Source of the DNA: Haloterrigena sp. H1
Lineage (GTDB): Archaea; Halobacteriota; Halobacteria; Halobacteriales; Natrialbaceae
Direction of reading: 5' to 3'
DNA: 64,000 bases
Assembly (NCBI RefSeq): GCF_005938085.1
Contig: NZ_SMZK01000001.1
Coordinates: 2,356,001-2,420,000, forward strand
The translations under genes and the position numbers were made by a program. Under the pieces are notes generated by a model. The model was given only the letters and a program-made list of their open reading frames with translations. It was not told the origin of the DNA and searched no databases. This document shows positions 1-8,757 of the stretch, piece by piece (the first letter of the stretch is position 1; each line of letters starts with the position of its first letter).

Positions 1-946
1 CGATATCGTGGTCGTCGGCCATTGCCGACTGAATCGCTTCCGCCTGTCCCGGAACCTCGAGCGCCGTTACGGTCGGTGACGACCGCGCCTCGTCCGGATA
101 CAGCGACAGCCCGAGTTCGCGAGCCCGGTCGCGGCAGTGTGCTGCGGCCGTCTCGTGGCGCTCGAAAACGCTCTCGAGGCCCTCCTCGAGCATCAGATCG
201 ATTGCGGTATCGAACCCATAGAGGTTCGATACGAGGTGGGTGTAGGGGAACCACTCTTTCTCGGCGGCGTCGCGCCAGGGCTCGAGGTCGGTGTAGAGAC
301 TCGGCGTCTCGAAGGACTCGATTTTGTCCCACGCGTGGTCGCTGATTGAGCAAACGGTCAGGCCTGGGGGCGCGCTGAAACACTTCTGGGAGGCACCGAG
401 ACAGACGTCGATCAGATCGGTGGGGACCGGCGTCCCGCCCAGCGAGGAGACAGCGTCGACGACGCTGATGACGTCGTGGTCGTCGAGAACCTCGAGAACC
501 GGCTCGATGTCGTTGAGCATGCCCGTCGGCGTCTCGCAGTGAACCATCGTCGCGATGTCGAACGAGTCGGCTGCGAGGTGATCCTCGACCGCCTCGAGGT
601 CCAGCGGCTCGTCCCACGGCGCGTCACAGACGACTGCCTCGCCGCCGGCCATCTCGACGAAGTCGGCGAAGCCCCCACCGTAGAGACCGTTCGAAATACA
701 CAACACCCGGTCGCCTGGCTCGACCAGCGACGCGATGGCGGCCTCGAGCCCGAGGATGCCCTCGCCACCCAGAATCGCGATTTCGTCGCCGCCGTAGATC
801 GCCTCGAGTTTCTCGAGCAGGTCCCGGTAGAACGCGAAGAACTCGGGTTCGACGTCGGGATTCGGCATCGGCTCGCTCATCCGCTCGCGGACGGCTGCTG
901 GCACCGCAGTTGGGCCCGGAGTCATCCGGAGTCGATCGTCGGTCAT
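1..946 (-). CDS. Class V aminotransferase (alanine-glyoxylate / serine-pyruvate type), C-terminus cut by window edge
   Basis: A PLP-dependent enzyme of the alanine-glyoxylate/serine-pyruvate aminotransferase family, which moves amino groups between small amino acids and 2-oxo acids. The protein starts MTDDRLRMTPGPTAVP; the TPGPT motif is typical of the family N-terminus. The lysine that would bind PLP is about residue 188 in GASQKCFSAPPG, preceded by the cofactor aspartate region VVDAVSSLGG. The frame is open to base 1, so about the last quarter is missing. The ATG at 946 gives the conserved N-terminus. It is divergent from the SDR gene that follows. Which amino donor is used cannot be told from the sequence. 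Confidence 0.88.
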   Translation of the reverse strand, partial: MTDDRLRMTPGPTAVPAAVRERMSEPMPNPDVEPEFFAFYRDLLEKLEAIYGGDEIAILGGEGILGLEAAIASLVEPGDRVLCISNGLYGGGFADFVEMAGGEAVVCDAPWDEPLDLEAVEDHLAADSFDIATMVHCETPTGMLNDIEPVLEVLDDHDVISVVDAVSSLGGTPVPTDLIDVCLGASQKCFSAPPGLTVCSISDHAWDKIESFETPSLYTDLEPWRDAAEKEWFPYTHLVSNLYGFDTAIDLMLEEGLESVFERHETAAAHCRDRARELGLSLYPDEARSSPTVTALEVPGQAEAIQSAMADDHDI

Positions 947-1093
947 ACGGAGTCTACCGCTACGTTCGGGCATAAAACCACTCGAGACGGTGCCGTGTCT
1001 CGCGTGGGCACTCGGACCGCCGCCGTCGGATTGGGGCCGAACTGGCCGTGATAGACGGGCCTTTTTAAGTTCTCTGCGACGGTAGCCGCGGTT

Positions 1094-1837
1094 ATGACGA
1101 CACTCGACGGAGAGACGGTCATCGTCACCGGTGCGAGCCGGGGACTCGGCGCATCGATGGCGAAACGGTTCGCCCGCGAAGGGGCGAACGTCGTGGTAAC
1201 CGCTCGCAACGAGGCCGATCTCGAGGCGGTCGCCGCCGCCGTCGCAGACGCGGCTGGCGAGGTGCTCGTCGCGCCGGCGGACGTTACCGACGAGGCTGCG
1301 GTACGCGCGGTCGTCGACGCGACGATCGAGGAGTACGGCACGGTGACCGGCCTCGTGAACAACGCCGGTATCGGACTGTTGAGCATGTACGGCGAACAGC
1401 GCGTGCTCCACGAGGTCGACACCGCGGACTTCCGGCAGATTCTGGACGTGAACGTGACCGGCGTGTTCCTGTTCTCGAAGTACGTCGTCCCCGAACTGAT
1501 CGACAACGGTCGCGGAGCCATCGTCAACATTTCGTCGGGCTTGGGCCGTCGCGGTGCGGCGAAATGGGGGCCGTACGTCGCCTCGAAGTGGGCCCTCGAG
1601 GGACTGACCCGGACACAGGCCGCCGAACTCGAGGACGATGGCATCACTGTCAACGCCATCGACCCTGGCGGCCGCGTCGAAACCGGTTTCTGGGATCACC
1701 TGACGGAATCGGAACGGGACGAGATTCGCGAGCCAGACGTGATGAACGACGCGGCCACGCGCTTGCTCGCGCAGGGGCCCGACGGCGTCACCGGCGAATC
1801 GATGGCCGCCAACGAGTGGGAACGTCGATTAGAGTGA
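1094..1837 (+). CDS. SDR family NAD(P)-dependent oxidoreductase
   Basis: A classical short-chain dehydrogenase/reductase of 247 residues, close to the usual 250. The Rossmann glycine motif TGASRGLG lies at residues 12-19, NNAG at 89-92, the catalytic serine in NISSG near 147, and the YVASK dyad gives Tyr161 and Lys165. The substrate is unknown; the motif set predicts reversible alcohol/carbonyl chemistry with a nicotinamide cofactor. It begins about 150 bases from the divergent aminotransferase, with a TTTTTAAG promoter-like stretch about 25 bases upstream of the ATG. The C-terminus is short after the GGRVETG segment, but the length is normal overall. Confidence 0.88.
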   Translation: MTTLDGETVIVTGASRGLGASMAKRFAREGANVVVTARNEADLEAVAAAVADAAGEVLVAPADVTDEAAVRAVVDATIEEYGTVTGLVNNAGIGLLSMYGEQRVLHEVDTADFRQILDVNVTGVFLFSKYVVPELIDNGRGAIVNISSGLGRRGAAKWGPYVASKWALEGLTRTQAAELEDDGITVNAIDPGGRVETGFWDHLTESERDEIREPDVMNDAATRLLAQGPDGVTGESMAANEWERRLE

Positions 1838-1942
1838 CGGGGGCTCGTTAGGAGGGGAGAGGGTGTCATAGAAGTCTTCGCTGGTGTGGATTACAGCGTC
1901 TTCTCCGGTGAATGGCATCATAAGTACAGCTGCATATTTCAT
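1829..1942 (-). CDS. Possible 37-residue small protein
   Basis: An open frame with ATG at 1942 and TAA at 1829, beginning MKYAAVLMMPFTGEDAV and ending NEPPSL. It overlaps the 3' end of the convergent SDR gene by nine bases. Upstream on the same strand the DNA is AT-rich, with TATA-like stretches near 1955-1963 and 1971-1978 that could serve a leaderless transcript. I do not recognise the protein, and chance cannot be excluded at this length. Confidence 0.22.
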   Translation of the reverse strand: MKYAAVLMMPFTGEDAVIHTSEDFYDTLSPPNEPPSL

Positions 1943-2034
1943 GACGGCAAAGTTAGCTATAAGCTTAGCAAGTAAAAATCACTATTCGAGAGGTATCCAC
2001 GGATATGACTGCTACTCGGAACCTTCGCAGGTTT

Positions 2035-2118
2035 CATACGGTCTGCTGTAACGATTTACCGGTGCAACCGCAGGACAGGTCGCCGTTGCACAGGAAATGA
2101 CTGACAGCAGGCCGTATC
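2035..2118. repeat. 84-bp imperfect palindromic element, family A copy 1
   Basis: The left arm begins CATACGGTCTGCTGTAACGA and the right arm, read on the minus strand, begins GATACGGCCTGCTGTCAGTC; the arms pair over about 35 bases around a centre containing ACCGCAGGACAGGTCGC. The same 84-base length, arm sequence and centre occur at 7973-8056 and 9831-9914. This copy reaches past the start codon of the membrane protein at 2097. Confidence 0.8.
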
Positions 2119-2591
2119 AGGATTATTTCGCCCGGGTTCTTGGTCTCTGGATCGGCCTCACGGGCATTATCGCTACGATGGTTCTCAACGCTTTGCTTCC
2201 GGTGGAGTTTCTTGGGCCAGTAAGTGGGTTCGCTTACAACTATGTAATCGGGCCGGGACTGCTCCTTCTCGTCGGCTCCTATGTGGGGTGGCTCTCGACG
2301 CGCCCGTGGCGAGCCACTATTGGAACGGCGTTTCTCCTCTGGGGAGCGATGACGTTATTTCTCGGGTGTACCGGTGGCGCATGTCCAATCCCAGAAAATT
2401 ACGAGCAGTGGCGAAATATCAAATTCGCTATTGACATAGGAATGGTCGGCCCGACCCTACTCGTTGACTCGCAACCGGGAGCCTGCGCATTTACCTGTCC
2501 CTACAGGATCAGATTACTCCCACTCGCTATTGGGTATGGGTTATTGGCTTTCGCAGTGATTGCAGACGAAGAGTACAGCGGGTCTGATTGA
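2097..2591 (+). CDS. Hypothetical multi-pass membrane protein
   Basis: A 164-residue protein of unknown function with about four hydrophobic segments (roughly residues 12-33, 42-65, 71-90 and 135-155). It carries cysteines in CTGGACP near 92-98 and in GACAFTCPY near 122-130, which might pair outside the membrane. The DNA is less GC-rich than its neighbours. The ATG at 2097 and the first seven or eight codons lie inside the right arm of an 84-base palindromic repeat, so the present N-terminus may come from the repeat. The next in-frame ATG, at 2178, would delete most of the first membrane segment, so 2097 is kept with reservation. Confidence 0.6.
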   Translation: MTDSRPYQDYFARVLGLWIGLTGIIATMVLNALLPVEFLGPVSGFAYNYVIGPGLLLLVGSYVGWLSTRPWRATIGTAFLLWGAMTLFLGCTGGACPIPENYEQWRNIKFAIDIGMVGPTLLVDSQPGACAFTCPYRIRLLPLAIGYGLLAFAVIADEEYSGSD

Positions 2592-2760
2592 AAACCAACA
2601 GCGATATTGGCCGAGAGACGTTCCAGAGTCAGCCAATCAATCCTAATAACGTCTGGAGAAGTTGAGCCCCGCCCGGATAACTATCTTTTATCAGCGAGAG
2701 AATCCCGGCGTCGTCCAACAGTATATCACTCGAGCCGTCGTAGCCACAACCAGTACTGAC

Positions 2761-3441
2761 ATGGCTGACTGCGATCCACGGCACGCGACCGAGAGCGACC
2801 TGTTCGCGGCGCTGTACGATCGGCTCCCCGACCGCTTTCTGGTTGGCCCCCACCGCGAGTACCTCGCAACCGACCTCGCCGGAAACGTCCTCGATCTCGG
2901 TGCCGGCACCGGCGCGATGGTTCCCTACGTCGACGATGTCGCCGATGGCGACCTCGAGTATCACGCGATCGAACCGGACCCGAAGATGCGACGGCGGGCC
3001 GCCCGTAAGGCGGAGGCGGCCGACCTGCAGGTGCACCTCCGTGACGGACGCGGCGAGTCGTTGCCCTACGCCGACGACAGTTTCGACACCGTGCTCTCGA
3101 GTCTGGTCTTCTGTACCATCCCCGACTTCGACGCGGCGCTCGCGGAGGTCGCCCGCGTCCTGCGCCCAGGCGGAGAACTGCGCTTTCTCGAGCACGTCCG
3201 CAACGACGGCTGGCGCGCACGAGCACAGGATGCGTTGACGCCGCTGTGGTCGCGTGCAGCCGGTGGCTGTCAGTTGAACCGCGAGACGGTCGCACGGTTC
3301 GTCGCCGACGATGCGTTCGAGGTCCTTGAGGTCGAGCGGGCGAACGTCGGGGTCTTTCCGGCGACGCCGATCGTCCGCGGGCGGCTTCGACGGCGACAGC
3401 CGACGGACCGGTCGCTTCTCTCGAGTCTCACGCCGAACTGA
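2761..3441 (+). CDS. Class I SAM-dependent methyltransferase
   Basis: A 226-residue Rossmann-fold methyltransferase. The SAM-binding motif I is VLDLGAGTGAM near residues 44-53, an acidic residue ends the next strand (AIEPDPKM), motif FDTVLSSLVFC follows, and post-motif VLRPGGELRFLEHV is near 140. This arrangement matches the UbiE/Methyltransf_11 type that acts on small molecules, but the substrate is not predictable. An upstream in-frame TTG at 2662 would add 33 residues with no family similarity, so the ATG at 2761 is chosen; a TATATCAC stretch lies about 38 bases before it. Confidence 0.82.
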   Translation: MADCDPRHATESDLFAALYDRLPDRFLVGPHREYLATDLAGNVLDLGAGTGAMVPYVDDVADGDLEYHAIEPDPKMRRRAARKAEAADLQVHLRDGRGESLPYADDSFDTVLSSLVFCTIPDFDAALAEVARVLRPGGELRFLEHVRNDGWRARAQDALTPLWSRAAGGCQLNRETVARFVADDAFEVLEVERANVGVFPATPIVRGRLRRRQPTDRSLLSSLTPN

Positions 3442-3495
3442 CTGACACGGAATCGGGGAATCGTCGTTAAGTCTACGCCTGTGGTAGGTCTCGAC

Positions 3496-3927
3496 ATGGG
3501 ACGGAAGACGCTGGTCGCGATCGACGGCTCCCCGCAGGCCGAGGCAGCGCTTGCGTACGCACTCGAGGAGTTTCCCGAGTCGGCAATCACGGCAGTTCAC
3601 GTCGTGCAGGTGCCGGAGGGATACTGGACGGCGTTTTCCGATTCGACGACGAAAGTGCCGGGTTACGAGGATGCAGTGGCACACGGCGAAGAACTACTGG
3701 AATCGGTCGCGGAAACGGTGGCTGATGAAGGGCATGCGCTCGAGACGGTCCTCAAAACCGGCAAGCCGTCCCGGGAACTCGTCGACTATGCCATCGACGA
3801 GGCGTTCGAACAGATCGTCATCGGCAGCCACGGTCGCCACGGCGTCGATCGGGTGATGCTCGGCAGCGTCTCCGAGACGGTCGTCCGTCGTGCACCGATG
3901 ACGGTGATCGTCGTTCACGAGGAGTAA
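3496..3927 (+). CDS. Universal stress protein, UspA family
   Basis: A single-domain universal stress protein of 143 residues. It begins MGRKTLVAIDGSP, the typical first beta-strand, and has the nucleotide-binding signature G-x2-G-x9-G-S as GSHGRHGVDRVMLGS at residues 110-124, followed by the closing strand APMTVIVVH. The motif predicts an ATP-binding Usp. The upstream in-frame GTG at 3481 is rejected because the family starts at the MGRKTLVAID strand. The phosphoribosyltransferase gene follows on the same strand after about 70 bases, a pairing that suggests shared stress expression. Confidence 0.88.
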   Translation: MGRKTLVAIDGSPQAEAALAYALEEFPESAITAVHVVQVPEGYWTAFSDSTTKVPGYEDAVAHGEELLESVAETVADEGHALETVLKTGKPSRELVDYAIDEAFEQIVIGSHGRHGVDRVMLGSVSETVVRRAPMTVIVVHEE

Positions 3928-3996
3928 TCGACACGACCACTCGGCGTGTGCGACACAAACCCATAGTGGGCTGCGATCGTAGGTTGCTGCTAGACC

Positions 3997-4626
3997 ATGT
4001 TCGACGACAGAACTGACGCTGGCGAACGACTCGCCGCAGAACTCGAGGCCCGCGACCTCGATATCGACGTCGTCCTCGGGATTCCCCGCGGGGCCTTACC
4101 CGTCGCGCGCCCGGTCGCAGACGCACTCGACGCCGACTTAGACGTCGTCGTCGCGCGCAAGCTGGGTGCCCCGGGGAACCCCGAACTCGCCCTGGGTGCG
4201 GTCGCAAGCGACGGCAGCGTCTGGTACAACGACGATCTGATCGCCCGAGTCGACATCCCCGAGGAGTATCTCGAGGAGGTCCGGGCCGAAGAAGCGGAGA
4301 ACGCGCGCGAAAAGGCGGACCGGTACCGTGAGACGGCGGGATTGCCGGAGCTCGAAGGCAAGCGGGTCGTGGTCGTCGATGACGGCGTCGCGACGGGTGC
4401 GACCGCAACCGCCTGCCTCCGACAGGTCCAGGAGAGCGGCGCAGAGTGGGTCGGGCTGGCCGTGCCCGTCGGCTCACCCCGATCGGTCGACGAACTCGAG
4501 CGGGAGACTGACGAGGTGATCGCCTTGCAGACGCCGGCGGATTTCCGCGCTGTTGGCCAGTACTACCGGAATTTTGGGCAGGTAACCGACGAAGAAGCGA
4601 TCACGTATCTCGATCGAGACGGCTAA
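3997..4626 (+). CDS. Phosphoribosyltransferase family protein
   Basis: A type I phosphoribosyltransferase of 209 residues. The PRPP-binding loop is VVVVDDGVATGATATA at residues 124-139, preceded by the strand IDVVLGIPRGALPVA near 23-37 and the ARKLGAPGNPE segment near 53-63. This layout matches the stand-alone PRTase group found with stress proteins in archaea and bacteria, whose natural base acceptor is not established. It may also act as a PRPP sensor. The gene stands alone after UspA and starts at the only suitable ATG. Confidence 0.82.
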   Translation: MFDDRTDAGERLAAELEARDLDIDVVLGIPRGALPVARPVADALDADLDVVVARKLGAPGNPELALGAVASDGSVWYNDDLIARVDIPEEYLEEVRAEEAENAREKADRYRETAGLPELEGKRVVVVDDGVATGATATACLRQVQESGAEWVGLAVPVGSPRSVDELERETDEVIALQTPADFRAVGQYYRNFGQVTDEEAITYLDRDG

Positions 4627-4651
4627 CGGACCGGTCGCAACGAGCCGGGGA

Positions 4652-4792
4652 CTATTCGATCGGCATCCGGCGGTTCCGCATCTCCGCACCGCAGTTCGGA
4701 CAGGAATCAGGCGCAGTTGCGTGGACAACGGTTCCACAGTTGAAACACTCGTAGGTCGATTCCGTCTTGGGGTCGAGTTTGATGTCTTTCAT
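4652..4792 (-). CDS. Rubrerythrin-like zinc-ribbon small protein
   Basis: A 46-residue protein beginning MKDIKLDPKTESTYECFNCG, with two knuckles CFNC and CPNC and a basic tail NRRMPIE. It resembles the rubredoxin-like zinc ribbon of rubrerythrins without the ferritin-like domain, a widespread haloarchaeal family; it probably binds zinc or iron. A longer reading from ATG 4834 would add 14 unconserved residues. A TATA-like CCTAATAT near 4850-4857 would start transcription close to 4827, which favours the downstream start at 4792. Confidence 0.78.
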   Translation of the reverse strand: MKDIKLDPKTESTYECFNCGTVVHATAPDSCPNCGAEMRNRRMPIE

Positions 4793-4909
4793 GACAGAGA
4801 CGATGGACGAGTCGGATTCTGGTGGTCGTCGCATTTAGGAATAATAGGGATATTAGGATGAACCTATCCGTCAACTATCTAGCGTCGGCAGGATCGAAGG
4901 GTTCAGTAT

Positions 4910-7846
4910 TCAACCACCATCGGACGGCACTGCCGGAACGCCGAGTTCGCTGAAGACGACATCGAAGAGCTTCCGCTGGGCGGTCCGAATATGCCGGTAG
5001 AACGCTGCTGGAGAGATCTCGAGGGCCGCAGCGACGTCTTCGCCCGACTGGTCGCGTGGGGACTCGAAGTAGCCGCCGTAGTAGGCGACCTGGACGACCT
5101 CGAGCTGGCGGTCGGTGAGACGCTCGCGCAGCGTCGATCGGAAGTCCCGTGGCGACGGTCGCTCGACGGTCCGTTTCGAGCGGAGGTCGGCGTCCGCAAA
5201 CGTCTTCGAGACGATGTCAGCGCTCTCCCGGACGTCGGCGGCGCTCGGCACGTCGACGACGACCCGAACGTTCGAGGGGGTCGCCTCGACGCCGCGCAAC
5301 ACGATGCCGTGATCGGCGAGTTGATGGGCGAATACGGGCCGTGAGAGCTGTACGCGGATCGTCCCGCCGGCTTCGTTCCCATCAGCGTCGAGGGTATCTG
5401 CCTCGGTGTCGCTGCCCGCGCGTCCCTCACTGCTGAGGACCTGTACGCGTTCGACGCCGACGAGGTCCGCTGCCACAGCCGCGACGGCGTCGGGTGGGGC
5501 ACCGTCGATCGTCGCGAACACCGACGGTCCGTCGTCGTGTTGGCGAACGCCCCCGTCGAACGAGACGGTACACTCAGCCTGTCGGGCGAGTCGGGCAAAG
5601 AGGAACGTCTCGTCGGCCACGTCGAACTCGAGTCGCGTGCTCGCGTCCGACAGCAGGGCGTGTTTGCGCTCGACCGCAGCGATCGCGGCGGCGATCGTCT
5701 CGCCGAGTTCCGCGAGGACGGCCTGGATCATCTCGTCGAACGCCTCAGGTTGATCCGCATAGACGGTCAACACGCCATACGAGAACTCGTCGTAGGCCAG
5801 CGGGACACTCATAACGGACTGGTATCCGCAGGTGAGGGCAGTCGACCGCCATGGCTCGTCACGAAGCCCGTCGGCGACGTTCGACACGACGGTCGCTTCG
5901 CGGTCGGTGGCCGTCCTGACGGCCGGCTCGCTCGCGTCCGCACACGCAAGCGAGACGGTATCGATGTACTCCTGGCCGTCTACGGTGCCGCTTTGTGCCC
6001 GTGACTCGAGGTGCTCGCCGCCGGCCTCCGGAGCGCCGACCCAGGCAAAGGAGAACCGATCGGCGGTCGTGAGCCGATCACAGACGGCGTGTTCGATCTC
6101 CTCGCGGGTTTCCGCACGGACCAGCGCCTGATCGAGGTCTCGGATTATCTCGTTGATGTGGTTGAAACGCGTGAGCTGTCGGTTTCGACGCTTGAGTTCG
6201 CGATCCCGCTCGCGCAGCGTCCGCTCGCGCTCGAGCCGGTCGAGTGCCGCTTCTGCGGTCGCCGCCAACAAATCAGTGAGTTCCCGTGAGACGTCGTCGA
6301 ACAGCCCCGGCTCGCTCGACCCCACGACGAAGACGCCGTGGTCGCCGAGGGGAACGTACGCGGCACTTCGCAGGTCCGTTTCGGGATTCGAAAGCAACGG
6401 GGAATCGTGAACGTCAGCGAAGAATCGCGTCTCCCCGTCGACGAAGACCCGACCGGGGATGCTGTCCTCGGACGCCCGATGGTCGCGGACCGGGCCGTGT
6501 ACCCGTTCCATTCCCGGCGAGGACGCGGCCGGCCGTAATACGTTCTCGTCGGTATCGAACAGATAGGCGGCACTGGCCTCGAGATCGAGCACGTCCGTCG
6601 CGTCGTCGACGACGATCTCGGCGATTTCGCGGTCCGTTTCGGCGTACAGGAGCTGTCGCGTGGTCCGATGTAACGCCGTCAGCGCCTCCTCGCGGCGCTT
6701 GCGTGTCGTGATGTCGCGACAGCTATAGAGGGTCGTCCCGCCCTGGATCGAGACCTCGCGGACGTTGACCAGCAACGTGTGCTCGCGGCCTGCTCGATCG
6801 GTCGCCGTACACTCGATGTTGGTCAACACGCCTGTCGCCGCGAGTTCCTCGCGATCGAAGAGGTCCGGCCCGAGGAGGTCGTCGATCGCCCCCATCTCGT
6901 GGATCTCGTCGTCGGTGTAACCGAAGATAAAGTGGACGTTCGGACAGACGTAGGTGAACGCCCCGTCGTCGTCGGTGATGAGGACGGTGTCGGTCATGTT
7001 GTTGAGCGTCACCCGGTGGAGTTCCTCGGATTCGCGTAACTCCTGCTCGAGCCGAACGCGGTCGGTGACGTCAGTCGCCCGCGCGAGCAGCGAGACGACG
7101 GTGCCAGAGTTGTCGCGGACCGGTCGGATCGTCACCTCGAACGTGGTCGCCTCGTCGGGTGCGTCGCGCTCGCCGTGGGGTGTCAGTTCGCGGTGGGCGA
7201 CCGTGCCGACCGCTGCCTGGTCGATCGCGTCCTCGATCGCAGCCGCGCCGTCCGCGGTCGACTGCCACCAGGGGAGAGTCGACAACGGCCGGCCGCGAAC
7301 GTCGCTTGCGGTCGCATCGATCGCCGCGAGCGCGGGCTCGTTGGCCCGCCGAACGGAGCCATCCGGCTCGAGCACCCACGCGAACGTCTCCGGGTCCGCA
7401 AAGATCGCGTCGAACTGACGGGCACGGTTGTGCAGCTGACGGCGCTCGCGTCCGTCCGCAAGCGCCCGCTCGATAGCCCCCCGGCAGTCCGCGGCCGCCG
7501 GATCGGTCGCGCTCTCGCGGGGAACGTACGCAGAGACGTCCGCCGCAACCGCTGCGCTGGCCAGCGACTGGTCGCCATCGGCTGGTGCGAACACGATCGG
7601 CAGGTCGCGAGTGCGCTCGCGCACCCGCTCGCAGAGCTCGATTCCGGCCACCTCGTCCGCAAGCGACTGAGCGGTCACCAGACAGTCGACGGACTCGGTC
7701 TCGAGCCGGTCGAGCGTCTCGTCGACGGTCGAGACGGTAGTCACCGCGCGTGCGTCGTCCGCAAACGTACTCGAGAGGACGCGATTCGAGTCGGGTGGCT
7801 CGGCGACGAGGAGCCGGGCGTCGTCAAGCGTCCGTACGGAAGCCAT
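4910..7846 (-). CDS. Bat-like multi-sensor transcriptional regulator (receiver-like, PAS, PAS, GAF, GAF, HTH)
   Basis: A 978-residue cytoplasmic regulator of the bacterioopsin-activator family. In order: a receiver-like N-terminal domain (about 1-140) in which the usual phospho-acceptor aspartate region reads VDCLVTAQSLADE, so phosphorylation is unlikely; two PAS domains (about 145-265 and 275-385); a GAF domain (about 390-540) and a second GAF-like domain (about 560-730); the bat-specific domain; and a C-terminal HTH_10 around LTDRQLEVVQVAYYGGYF. It probably couples oxygen, redox or light state to transcription. The ATG at 7846 gives MASVRTLDDARLLVAEPP; an ATG at 7894 would add 16 doubtful residues. 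A shorter paralogue lies at 10011-11606. Confidence 0.85.
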   Translation of the reverse strand: MASVRTLDDARLLVAEPPDSNRVLSSTFADDARAVTTVSTVDETLDRLETESVDCLVTAQSLADEVAGIELCERVRERTRDLPIVFAPADGDQSLASAAVAADVSAYVPRESATDPAAADCRGAIERALADGRERRQLHNRARQFDAIFADPETFAWVLEPDGSVRRANEPALAAIDATASDVRGRPLSTLPWWQSTADGAAAIEDAIDQAAVGTVAHRELTPHGERDAPDEATTFEVTIRPVRDNSGTVVSLLARATDVTDRVRLEQELRESEELHRVTLNNMTDTVLITDDDGAFTYVCPNVHFIFGYTDDEIHEMGAIDDLLGPDLFDREELAATGVLTNIECTATDRAGREHTLLVNVREVSIQGGTTLYSCRDITTRKRREEALTALHRTTRQLLYAETDREIAEIVVDDATDVLDLEASAAYLFDTDENVLRPAASSPGMERVHGPVRDHRASEDSIPGRVFVDGETRFFADVHDSPLLSNPETDLRSAAYVPLGDHGVFVVGSSEPGLFDDVSRELTDLLAATAEAALDRLERERTLRERDRELKRRNRQLTRFNHINEIIRDLDQALVRAETREEIEHAVCDRLTTADRFSFAWVGAPEAGGEHLESRAQSGTVDGQEYIDTVSLACADASEPAVRTATDREATVVSNVADGLRDEPWRSTALTCGYQSVMSVPLAYDEFSYGVLTVYADQPEAFDEMIQAVLAELGETIAAAIAAVERKHALLSDASTRLEFDVADETFLFARLARQAECTVSFDGGVRQHDDGPSVFATIDGAPPDAVAAVAADLVGVERVQVLSSEGRAGSDTEADTLDADGNEAGGTIRVQLSRPVFAHQLADHGIVLRGVEATPSNVRVVVDVPSAADVRESADIVSKTFADADLRSKRTVERPSPRDFRSTLRERLTDRQLEVVQVAYYGGYFESPRDQSGEDVAAALEISPAAFYRHIRTAQRKLFDVVFSELGVPAVPSDGG

Positions 7847-7972
7847 TCGTCGCTCGTAGGGACTCCTGGGGCTACAAAGCATCGCTCGAGGCAATCAGTT
7901 GCGACCGTCGACAGTCGGTTCAGAAGAACGAATCCGGCCCGTCGATGCTGGAGCCGAGTTGCGATCGAGACT

Positions 7973-8056
7973 GATACGGATTCCTGTTAGTGGGTGCCGG
8001 CGCACCCGCAGGACGGGTCGCGGGTACGTCGGTAGATCGATACAGCAGACCGTATG
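7973..8056. repeat. 84-bp imperfect palindromic element, family A copy 2
   Basis: Starts GATACGGATTCCTGTTAGTG and ends with CGATACAGCAGACCGTAT, the complement of the family A left arm; the centre CCGCAGGACGGGTCGC matches copy 1. It lies between the Bat-like gene and the small gene at 8093-8266, 37 bases beyond the stop codon of the latter. Confidence 0.8.
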
Positions 8057-8092
8057 GCCGCGTGTCCCACCAAAAGCGGTGGCCGAAGCGGA

Positions 8093-8266
8093 TCACCGAC
8101 AGTCGTCCAGGGTCACGGTCCCGTCCGTGGACATCGCAACCCAGGCGTCGTCTCGAGCGATGTCAGCGATGACGAGGTGTGATCGACCGTCGATTTCGTC
8201 GATCGCTGCCACGATGTCGCTCGACGCGTCCGCCTGCTGTCCAGCTGACGTCGCTTCGGGTGTCAT
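8093..8266 (-). CDS. Small acidic protein of a haloarchaeal family (DUF7556-like)
   Basis: A 57-residue protein from ATG 8266 to TGA 8093. The core reads DIVAAIDEIDGRSHLVIADI followed by ARDDAWVAM and a short tail ending DDCR. The VVAAIDE, FVIADI and RDDAW pattern is what I recall for a small haloarchaeal family named DUF7556; this is from memory. Function is unknown. It is read in the same direction as the Bat-like gene but is separated from it by the palindromic repeat at 7973-8056. Confidence 0.7.
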   Translation of the reverse strand: MTPEATSAGQQADASSDIVAAIDEIDGRSHLVIADIARDDAWVAMSTDGTVTLDDCR

Positions 8267-8410
8267 ATTCGATCGTATACCGACAGCAGTGATGAACGTT
8301 CCGAAACTCGCTCAATCTATGGTTGAATATCGAAGAAAATACCTTCATTTCGTATAAACCAAGATGTTATAACCAGAGGCAAGTAACAGTCGGAACTGTT
8401 ATGTAGTTCG

Positions 8411-8620
8411 TCAGGGTTCGTCCGCGACGACTGACTGGACGTGCCCGACCACGCCGCTTTTCAGTCTGACATGTGGCTCTTCGGGGTCGTCACCGTAGAC
8501 CGTCGCGATCTCGCCGATAAGCGGTTCGGTATCCTCAGACCGAGGGTCTGCGTTCTCCTGTCTGATCTCGACAGTGATTCCCTGCCGCAACTCGTCAGCA
8601 GTCGAACGATCGGCTGACAT
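8411..8620 (-). CDS. YwbE/DUF2196 family small protein
   Basis: A 69-residue protein. It contains LRQGITVEIRQ, LIGEIATVYGDDPEEPHVRL and KSGVVGHVQSV, the pattern of the YwbE (DUF2196) family of small beta-rich proteins of unknown function, possibly RNA-binding. The ATG at 8620 matches the family N-terminus; the frame is open upstream to 8761 but that extension has no family features and would collide with msrB. It lies downstream of msrB on the same strand. Confidence 0.72.
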   Translation of the reverse strand: MSADRSTADELRQGITVEIRQENADPRSEDTEPLIGEIATVYGDDPEEPHVRLKSGVVGHVQSVVADEP

Positions 8621-8757
8621 AGACGGAGAGGCGTCAAGTATCCCAAAAAGGACACTGCCTGCAGTTTCGACGGTCGGATCGGCGGCCTCAGCCGCGAGTA
8701 TCGTGACTGCGATACGAGCCGTCTCCTCGATGCGACGGCACGACCTTCCGACTTCGG

